From the NCBI GenBank assembly GCA_039881145.1, contig JAYKKI010000029.1, forward strand, positions 24,364,001 through 24,428,000: a DNA stretch of 64,000 nt. The letters run 5' to 3'. Positions 58,607-64,000 of this stretch are shown here, in pieces. The DNA is from Druceiella hillmani (taxonomy: Eukaryota > Arthropoda > Insecta > Lepidoptera > Hepialidae). The notes under the pieces are model-generated. The model ran no database searches. It had not been told where the DNA came from and was given only the letters and a program-made list of their open reading frames with translations. Position 1 is the first letter of the stretch. Every line of letters begins with the position of its first letter. The position numbers were made by a program, and so were the translations under genes.

Positions 58607-61600
58607 TAAAATAATCTTAAAACAATCTGAGTTTCGTTTTCTAAGTAATAGTTTTTAAGTTAAGTTCGCCCGAGTGGCTGTCTGTATACAATTACTAGCC
58701 TCACTCTTTACACATGCACGGTTGCATAAGTGGGTACTGTATGTTATCCACAGCAAGAAATGGTAACGGCTAACGAGGGTCAAGCAGGAGTACCAGGCGT
58801 CAAATCAAAAACTATTTAAAAACATTTTATGAAGAAGGAATCATGTATTTTCTAGAACGATAGCAAAAGCTTGTGGATATTGGTGGCTTATATTTTGATT
58901 GGTTTGATTTGTGTACATGTATACATTATTTTTTTCAACTGAAAATTGTCACATTATTATGTAACAACCTAATATATGACCATGTCCTCCTTTAGATTTA
59001 AATACTTGACGTTTATTTAATCCGTTATTGCATGCCTGTGCACTAAAGACAAAAGATTTATATGTATGTATATAGGTTTCCCGAGATGAAGTGACGGGCC
59101 ATTAATAAAAAAATATGAACAAAATTGTCTATAAAAAACTAAAAAACTGATTTCTGGCAGAGTTATTCGGTGTCCTTATTATCGTGAGGCATCTCGAGTT
59201 TTACATTTTTTTTGCTCCATCTTGTGGACCCCTGTTAATCCCAAACACGTTAATCCCAAGTTCCCCATCCCATTTCGATAAAGAAATGTTAGATTAGATA
59301 TTTAATCAATTGCATTGATAGAAATGTCCTCGGTAACTAGAAGTAATGAACTTATTCATATTATTATAGGGAGATTGAGTGTTAATAATAAATATGAAGA
59401 TTTTTCCACAAATGGTAGTAAAGTAATGGCTAGTAGAAATTTTCTTATATATATAATTTAATCCATGGCTCGATTTCCATATCAGAAGTACTAGGTTCCA
59501 ATAAAGCCGCCAATTCTTTCCAGCTATTTATGAAATATCATAGAAACTTCTTTTCCCAGGCGGGGTATATAAAGACAGCGAAGTTCGATCTCCTGTTCAT
59601 TTAGCAACCGAGTTTTGGTGAATAAAAAACAAACAAAATTTGAACTAAATTGGAGTGCACTTGTTTCATCTATTCCGTTTAGGACAAAAAGGGTTCGAAG
59701 CAACATGTGATATATACACAACATTAGGTGAAACTACATTCTGCTATGTTACAGCCAAGTAATAATAGGGTAGAAAGATTAAAAAAATCAATTGTGATCT
59801 TTCCATAATACATCATTAAAGGGCGACCGCCTACAATAAATTCAGAAAAAATTAAAAATATTATTGAAAACTTAAATTAAGTTAAGCTAAAAATTTATGA
59901 TTTAAATTTATTGAAGATGTCTATTCTATTTATATTTTAAATCGAACATGAAAGAGATCAACAATTCTGCCACTGCTAATTTGGTCCTTTTACATAAAGC
60001 CGATCTTAAGCTTTTAACAGAGCCAATCGCATGCTTCCATACTAAAATAGAAAACGACTTCATTCTTTGGGGAAGCCAAAGCCCCCTTAATAGTCAGAAA
60101 GGGTCGAAGTGTGCATGGAGCTGATTATTTCTATTGTGATACGTAAGAAAGTACTTTATGTGGACCACCTGTACTTCCTGGCTGCATATTGTCCGAGTTT
60201 CGAACAATTCGACTATCATCGGTTTTGCTCGACGTCTTAGTATTTACGGGATAAAGAAATTGAAAGACAGCAGACCATCTTATTGTTCCACACATTAGCA
60301 ACAAGAAATAGATAACGAAGGCTCTTGGATAATTGAAGATTATTGATTTTTTAAAAACATATAAAAATTACACATATAAAAAATTAACTGTTGACCAAAA
60401 CTGTTAATATTAACCGTTAATGTGTTTAGGCGCATACCATAGTTGACATAAACACCACGTCGAAAATGGCGGCGCAACGGCGCATTGCTTACAAATTTTT
60501 AAGTATTACAGACTCGGGCACCCGGCAAATGTTTATATTAATACAACAAATTAAACTTGATAATTATATGGAGCTTGAGTCATTTAATACGTAAATAATA
60601 AATATTATAGAAAGTAACGCTATGCGGATTATTACTGAACTCGTTCGATTAATTTTAAATTTTTCTCCTAATATTAAATCATATAAATCAAGTTAAATGT
60701 TAACCATAAAAATATCCACTACATAACATTATATATTTCAAACTTTCGTGAAGAATTTTAAAATATAATTTGAAATAAAAACGTCTTTTGAATATTAAAT
60801 CTGTGAAAAACTATCGGACAAATTTCTAAACCTTCGTTCATTTACCTTCATTACGCAATAACTGTTGACGAAAGACTGACCGCCAACCTGGTAATTAGAA
60901 GTGAGGCGTATTTATTGTCACCTGTAAAAATACTCGATATCTCAGATCAAAATACATACTTGATATGCAAAATACTAAATACTTGGTCTCGTATATATTT
61001 GTGTGGCATGGCCGACCGGACGGTCGTACAGTAGCCTTTACTTTATGGTGGGGCTGCGGCATAACCCTACCCCTCGTTATCTAGCTAGCTATAGCTATTT
61101 CACTAACGCATATCGTATTCAGGTTTCCTTACTCTTTCATATTTAAAACGTATATGAAGAAAGGGACAAACTGGTGACACTTTGATCGCAATTGATTTAC
61201 TAACATATGTTAAGGAGTTTCCATTGTTCAGCTTCAAAACTTATCATCGGACCCTGACCTGATAAATAATGTATTTACCATGAGTAGTTGTTATTTTGCA
61301 AAGTATTGTAAAATAACAACTACTCGTGGCAAATATCTTGAATCATAGTTGATTTACTGCCATTCGTTAAGGAGTCCCATCATTCATTTCTATTCAGATC
61401 ATTATCATATTTATATGGGGCCACCCCTAAAATACCCTCTTTCAAATAAATAATAATCGAAATCGGTCGACTCGGTAAAGAACCATCGCTAAACAAACAT
61501 ACAAAAGATTCCGATGAATTGAAAACCTCCTCCTTTTTTTGAAGTCGGTTAAAAATAACAAAGTGTTCCTTTTAATAACCTCATATAATTATGAATTAAA

Positions 61601-62015
61601 AGGTAAATTTAAAAAAAGTTAAGAAAGAATTTATCAACGTCACGTACTCATGATAAAATAGCTATCCTAGTCATTGATATAATGTACTCATATATCGGAT
61701 GTCCGCCGAAGTGGATTATCCTCATAAATTTAAATAACGACATACGAGCAATAACTAGAAATGATTATAGCATCAAATACTCGCGATAATGTGGTTAGAT
61801 CATTGTTTTCGTTTTTATCTCCTCCGTTAATTCTTATTTGACTCTGCTATTTTACTTTAAGTATTATCCTATTCCCTTGCTTGATGCTGTAAATTAAAAA
61901 ATTATTTTTATTTTTTTTAGAATGCGCAGCGCAACACAACTGAGCGGAGTGAAGGGGAGCGTACACGGGGACAACCGCCTCAACAGGTCTAGGAAAAATA
62001 TTGTACGGATGCTGG
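43519..62015 (+). CDS. CapaR-like: CAPA/neuromedin-U-type neuropeptide GPCR, 5' six coding exons
   Basis: This is a plasma-membrane receptor of the rhodopsin class, closest to insect CAPA (periviscerokinin) receptors, which in insects regulate Malpighian tubule fluid secretion. Exons 43519-43592, 47074-47312, 49462-49552, 51473-51672, 51970-52120 and 61921-62015 join in phase (2,1,2,1,2,1) to give 283 codons plus one base. Visible parts: N-terminal sequons NIS and NLT; TM1 about 54-78 with GN at 69-70; TM2 about 88-108 with [12 protein letters not shown]3 Cys126; ERY at 150-152 in place of DRY; ECL2 Cys213; TM5 about 224-246; basic third loop ending NIVRML. The block [20 protein letters not shown] with HPLHLYAM favours CapaR over pyrokinin receptors (which I recall as SETAANATVLTI). 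TM6-TM7 and the tail are not in the window. Confidence 0.88.
43864..44046. repeat. 61-bp tandem repeat, three copies, in GPCR intron 1
   Basis: Copies begin GGACGATGATA at 43864, 43925 and 43986 and differ at few positions. The unit contains ATGGTACGATGGATT and CGAATACCTACTATTTTAGG. Confidence 0.92.
44580..46414 (-). pseudogene. Second pogo/Tigger transposase relic with C-terminal finger, in GPCR intron 1
   Basis: On the minus strand, 46414-45965 carries the CENP-B HTH ([20 protein letters not shown]) and the first Asp in [13 protein letters not shown]. 45755-45477 carries [10 protein letters not shown] (second Asp), [20 protein letters not shown] and YGPLKIF; the third Asp expected at QPLD is His here. 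45595-45395 carries [20 protein letters not shown] and MWPINKNVW. Near 44740-44590, across two frames, [14 protein letters not shown] and [20 protein letters not shown] form a degraded zinc-finger tail. Several frameshifts and stops; no activity expected. Confidence 0.85.
46901..46936. repeat. 14-bp perfect hairpin, 8-nt loop
   Basis: TCGAGTTCTACTCA (46901-46914) and TGAGTAGAACTCGA (46923-46936), 140 bases upstream of the second GPCR exon. Confidence 0.8.
47074..47312 (+). CDS. GPCR exon with TM1 and TM2
   Basis: Acceptor CCCTGCCAG ending 47073; donor GTAAGG from 47313. It completes the split Arg and encodes residues 26-104: an NLT sequon, TM1 with [12 protein letters not shown], the loop [12 protein letters not shown] and TM2 [12 protein letters not shown]. 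The donor leaves phase 1 (split Gly105). Confidence 0.92.
47839..47909. repeat. 32-bp perfect hairpin, 7-nt loop
   Basis: AACTAGCTAGTATCATGAAC... (47839-47870) is followed after TAGCCAG by its exact inverse (47878-47909). It lies in GPCR intron 2. Confidence 0.93.
49147..49280. repeat. Three direct copies of a 40-55 bp unit
   Basis: CATTTCCCAAGTTTATC with a following ATATTTATGTATA starts at 49147, 49202 and 49238. The first and third copies continue into TGGTCAGTTCA. Confidence 0.85.
49462..49552 (+). CDS. GPCR exon, ECL1 and start of TM3
   Basis: This 91-bp exon is short. Acceptor GGTTTGCAG ends at 49461; donor GTAAGT starts at 49553. It encodes [18 protein letters not shown] and [10 protein letters not shown], the first extracellular loop and the conserved TM3 Cys126. 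It bridges exactly between phase 1 upstream and phase 2 downstream, which confirms it. Confidence 0.93.
49650..50950. repeat. About 63-bp minisatellite with 190-bp higher-order period, GPCR intron 3
   Basis: About twenty diverged units follow the pattern CCTGTAACTTCACTCTACAT, GGTGTGCACTTACAGATGCT, TTTGTTCTTAATCTAACC. In 49740-50130 three successive units differ from each other but recur as a block: TTTGTTCCTAATTTAACC is found at about 49738, 49928 and 50118, exactly 190 bases apart. Later units are more diverged. It ends about 520 bases before the TM3/TM4 exon. Confidence 0.9.
50346..50423. repeat. 37-bp inverted minisatellite units, 4-nt loop
   Basis: AGTACAAAAGTATCTGTAAG... (50346-50382), then AAAG, then its inverse (50387-50423) with one mismatch. 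The left arm is a repeat unit on the opposite strand from all its neighbours. Confidence 0.92.
51473..51672 (+). CDS. GPCR exon with TM3 end, ERY motif and TM4
   Basis: Acceptor CAATCCAG ending 51472; donor GTAAGT from 51673. It encodes [20 protein letters not shown], then CHPLHLYAM and TM4 [22 protein letters not shown] at residues 150-152 is the DRY-box equivalent. The exon is GC-rich and lies just after a 1.3-kb minisatellite in the preceding intron. Confidence 0.94.
51970..52120 (+). CDS. GPCR exon with ECL2 and TM5
   Basis: Acceptor ACGTTTTCAG ending 51969; donor GTATGA from 52121. It encodes [10 protein letters not shown] (ECL2 Cys213, partner of Cys126) and TM5 with [18 protein letters not shown], ending KIR. 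It leaves phase 2 (split Arg). Confidence 0.92.
52270..52443. repeat. About 31-bp diverged tandem repeat, 5-6 copies
   Basis: The core TTAAATTCTACGAGAAATAC recurs with changes at roughly 31-37 base spacing at the start of the long GPCR intron 5. Confidence 0.7.
52870..53100. repeat. GTTAAC/GTTGATCAAC-rich palindromic cluster
   Basis: Multiple short self-complementary words (TTAACAGTTAACGC, GTTGACGTTGATCAACGTTA, ACAGTTGATCAACAC) cluster in about 200 bases. The same kind of word (TTAACGGTTAATATTAACAG) recurs inside the inverted-repeat arms at about 54886 and 60395. Confidence 0.5.
53100..54142. other. Intron 5 sequence left of the inverted repeat
   Basis: AT-rich, with repeated short words ACGAGTA / GAGTATT near 53130-53200 and 54000-54140. 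No coding potential. Confidence 0.5.
56615..57160 (-). pseudogene. Mariner transposase N-terminal relic in the centre of the inverted repeat
   Basis: The minus strand reads [20 protein letters not shown] and [20 protein letters not shown], the mariner N-terminal HTH. After a four-fold 38-bp repeat it continues LREGRPVT and, in another frame, [20 protein letters not shown] with [12 protein letters not shown]. The coding sequence stops at about 56637, exactly where the left arm begins. The DD34D catalytic domain is absent. Confidence 0.87.
56795..56946. repeat. 38-bp tandem repeat, four copies, inside mariner coding sequence
   Basis: TGTTACAGGTCGTCCTTCAC starts at 56795, 56833, 56871 and 56909, exactly 38 bases apart with virtually no differences. 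On the minus strand each copy encodes the SLED...REGRPVT junction, and 38 is not a multiple of three, so the frame is broken. Confidence 0.95.
57300..58150. other. Centre of the inverted repeat, nothing recognised
   Basis: Between the mariner relic and the unassigned open frame. AT-rich single-copy-looking DNA without recognisable features. Confidence 0.5.
58155..58499 (+). other. Unassigned 114-codon open frame in the inverted-repeat centre
   Basis: It begins [20 protein letters not shown] and ends [13 protein letters not shown] before TGA. It has no ATG-initiated start at the first position and no recognised domain. The middle is Ser/Asn-rich and the end is basic. It may be a transposon fragment or chance; the minus strand is also open (58351-58091). 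Confidence 0.25.
58534..58599. repeat. (TA)n microsatellite
   Basis: About 66 bases of TA, 70 bases before the right arm of the inverted repeat. Confidence 0.92.
61278..61329. repeat. 20-bp hairpin, 12-nt loop
   Basis: CCATGAGTAGTTGTTATTTT (61278-61297) and AAAATAACAACTACTCGTGG (61310-61329), one mismatch. It lies about 100 bases outside the large inverted repeat. Confidence 0.85.
61921..62015 (+). CDS. GPCR exon, third intracellular loop
   Basis: Acceptor TTTTTTTTAG ending 61920; donor GTAAAG from 62016. It completes the split Arg and encodes [18 protein letters not shown] and SRKNIVRML, matching the basic loop before TM6 in CapaR/neuromedin-U receptors. It is separated from the TM5 exon by a 9.8-kb intron holding a large inverted repeat. 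The next exon (TM6) is not found before 64000. Confidence 0.9.
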
Positions 62016-62699
62016 GTAAAGAATAAAAGAGTTACTTTTCCATGAGATTTTATAAACTACACATAAGATATTTACATACATCTCCATGGTATACATTTTG
62101 TAGATTACCAAGATTATACGTGAAACTGCCGTTTGTATATATTATTTTGTAACGAAAAAAAATTAATAATATAACACAAGTTTGGCAAGTTTTATGCATA
62201 AAGATAAGACTGCATAAGATTTTAAATGAAATAGAGTGTACAATCAAATTAAAAAACCTCTTGTCCCTGTATTTTGTATGAATTATTGAAGGATTTGAAA
62301 CGTAGCTTACATTGATTAAAACTCAAAAGACTTCATTTTGTTTGTTGTCGCTTTAAAATAATAAATAGCTTTCTTCGTGACTTTTTTGTCCAGTAAATGT
62401 TTGCTTAGAGATAGATGTCAAAAATCATGGACAGCTACCAAGTTTAAAAAAAGTCACGCACATAATAGCAACGTGTGCAAATTCACATTTCTCCTTGATT
62501 CTCCTTGCTTCTAGCTAGCATACTTTCCCGACATATTTGAAGCATTATTGTAGCTTTGCCTTCGGCCATTTTAAGAGAGTATCATGATCCTCTAAAAAAA
62601 CTGAAAATGGTTCCCGCTAAATACTCAGATTTCCGCAAAATACTATTTGGTAGGAATAAATTTCTGAAAACTTTCAACGGGAAAACGATATTTTACGTA

Positions 62700-63820
62700 T
62701 CGAATTACAAAAGTTAACTAATCTATATTAGACAGATCGGGCTGTCAACTCTAATAGAAAAATATTTTGCTAATTGAACTTCATTTATATTTTTAGGACT
62801 TGTTTCCCCACTACTGCAATAAACACATAGATATTCGCTGACAAATAAGAAATGTTTCCTTTTCCAGCGTACCCAATTTTTTTTAAGTGATCTGCAAGAA
62901 ATGGATCAAATTCACTTAATAGCCGACACATCCTAAATAACCTCCATTGCTTGGAGATTCAAGGCTTTCATTGTCGAAACGGAAGCCCTGTCGATGCCAA
63001 AATAACGACGGCGACAATCCGTTTAAGAACATATCTCCAGTAATCCACTTCTTTTTGATGTTGAGCTAACAAGTCTATATATACTCTACGAACCGCTTTA
63101 CATCGTGAAAGATGTGTTATCATATATTGCCTATATGCTAAGCTATTTTAATGTGTTAAAATAATGTAATTGATGTGCTTCCAGTCATTTCATCGATATG
63201 CAGAGCATAGGTTTATGTCGGAAGGATTAAATAAGCGGCTTGAAAAACAAAATACAAATTTCTTCGAAGGCGGATACAGCAACCATTTTCTTTCGACGCT
63301 TTCATTGTTCTTCAATTTACCATTAAATACTACTTTATTGAAATACTTATTTACTGACTTACTATCTGCTTCTTTGTAAGATCTGCGTGCCTCGGAAAAA
63401 TCACTATCTTTATTTTTAAAATATACAGGCAACTTACGAATTCAAATTTTGCGTTTTTTCTGTAAAATCTTCATGAAAATAATCAGCAAAGTCGTGTGAA
63501 ATATTTTCTGGGTTGGAAAACTATTGTTGTTTCAATTGAAACAGTTGTCGTGAGGTAACCCAAGTTGTTGCATTTCGCCATAGGAACGGTCACTTTCTGT
63601 ACAATCTGATTTACATCTTTCCCTAAATTGATAGAAGTTAGCGTCGAACAGGAACATTCTGAAATTTCCTCAATTTGTTGTCAACACGATTCATCGTGTG
63701 GAAGGTTTATTATTTGATTGCCACTTAGAGAATCTCCTGGTATAAAACGTGAAATAAGTGTTTCAATTACTTCTTTCTGGTGTGCAGTTTTTCCTTTTTT
63801 TCAGTTCCACTGGGATATAA
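62700..63820 (-). pseudogene. hAT transposase relic (ZMYM1/DUF4371 type)
   Basis: Minus-strand pieces in order: ISRFIPGDSLSGNQIINLPH near 63740; SHDFADYFHEDFTEKT near 63480; 63432-63190 with KLKNNESVERKWLLYPPSKK and FVFCF (TTF-type finger region); near 63070-62890 HQKEVDYW-like then YLGCVGY and FDPFL-type residues; HLKKIGYAGKGNISYLSANI near 62885-62825; KYFSIRVDS near 62735. This matches the order of DUF4371 hAT proteins, but differs from the copy at 22930-23953. Frames change repeatedly and no C-terminus is seen. It lies in the GPCR intron after the third-loop exon. Confidence 0.78.
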
Positions 63821-64000
63821 CCGTTTCGACTGTTTTAATTGTAATTTAGGTGTTTATTATTTTCTTACAGTGAAAACAGTCGCGAACGTAAAACAAAACA
63901 TCCGAACGACGATTTAATTTTTAGTCCCCAACGAAAAGAAAGTGCGCGTGAAAAGGGAATCCCGGCCGACCGAATATAATTTATATATGCTATATATATA

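Larger units (their letters stand above)
54143..61174. repeat. Giant inverted repeat: 2.5-kb arms around a 2.0-kb centre, GPCR intron 5
   Basis: The left arm (54143-56634) and right arm (58668-61174) are inverted copies. Outer ends read CCAGTTTGTCCCTTTCTTCA and its complement; inner ends read GCCCGAGTGGCTGTCTGTAT and its complement. Sampled inner stretches differ at only occasional bases; the outermost 300 bases show clearly more differences. Both arms hold the same 66-codon open frame (55581-55781 plus, 59524-59724 minus) with no recognisable domain, and no transposase. It could be two inverted copies of one 2.5-kb element or an inverted duplication. Confidence 0.93.

Overview
The window is AT-rich, intron-rich eukaryotic DNA, most likely from an insect and probably a moth or butterfly. 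The reasons are insect-type split genes with GT/AG introns, a CAPA-type insect neuropeptide receptor, and a dense load of Helitron, hAT, mariner and pogo/Tigger relics. A tRNA-derived SINE whose tail looks like those seen in Lepidoptera also points this way. The species assignment is inference.

Only two host genes can be supported, both on the + strand. (1) Positions 3354-19095 hold the last eight exons of an axonemal dynein heavy chain, best matched by the DNAH1 class. The 392 codons join through compatible intron phases with no stop and end in a typical heavy-chain C-terminus. The 5' part of this large gene lies upstream of the window. (2) Positions 43519-62015 hold the first six coding exons of a rhodopsin-class GPCR of the neuromedin-U/CAPA-receptor group, from a start Met through TM5 and most of the third intracellular loop. 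TM6, TM7 and the tail should lie beyond 64000. Its last visible intron is about 9.8 kb.

Almost everything else that can be recognised is transposon wreckage. In the dynein part there are a MITE-like hairpin (0.9-1.2 kb), a mariner relic (1.95-2.78 kb) and a Jerky/Tigger relic (4.98-6.47 kb). Between the genes, a minus-strand Helitron (22.25-28.57 kb) carries a reverse-transcriptase fragment and a 2428-bp hAT element with perfect 8-bp target duplications; the hAT itself contains a SINE. A TATA/initiator pair sits just upstream of the Helitron N-terminal end. Further on are a small Helitron piece (31.4 kb), a pogo relic with a C-terminal PHD-like finger (32.75-34.84 kb) and a second Helitron 3' part (36.6-37.7 kb).

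The receptor introns hold another pogo relic with a C-terminal finger (44.58-46.41 kb), several minisatellites including one of about 1.3 kb with a 190-bp higher-order period (49.65-50.95 kb), and a very large inverted repeat. That repeat has two 2.5-kb arms, 54143-56634 and 58668-61174, around a 2.0-kb centre containing a truncated mariner. A hAT relic (62.7-63.8 kb) closes the window. Several short, near-perfect hairpins with 4-11 nt loops are scattered through non-coding DNA and look like template-switch products.

I found no new enzymatic or defence system. The most unusual structures are the giant intronic inverted repeat, the exactly dated nesting of elements inside the Helitron, and the higher-order intronic minisatellite. 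Repeat identities are read by eye; no alignment or database search was run.
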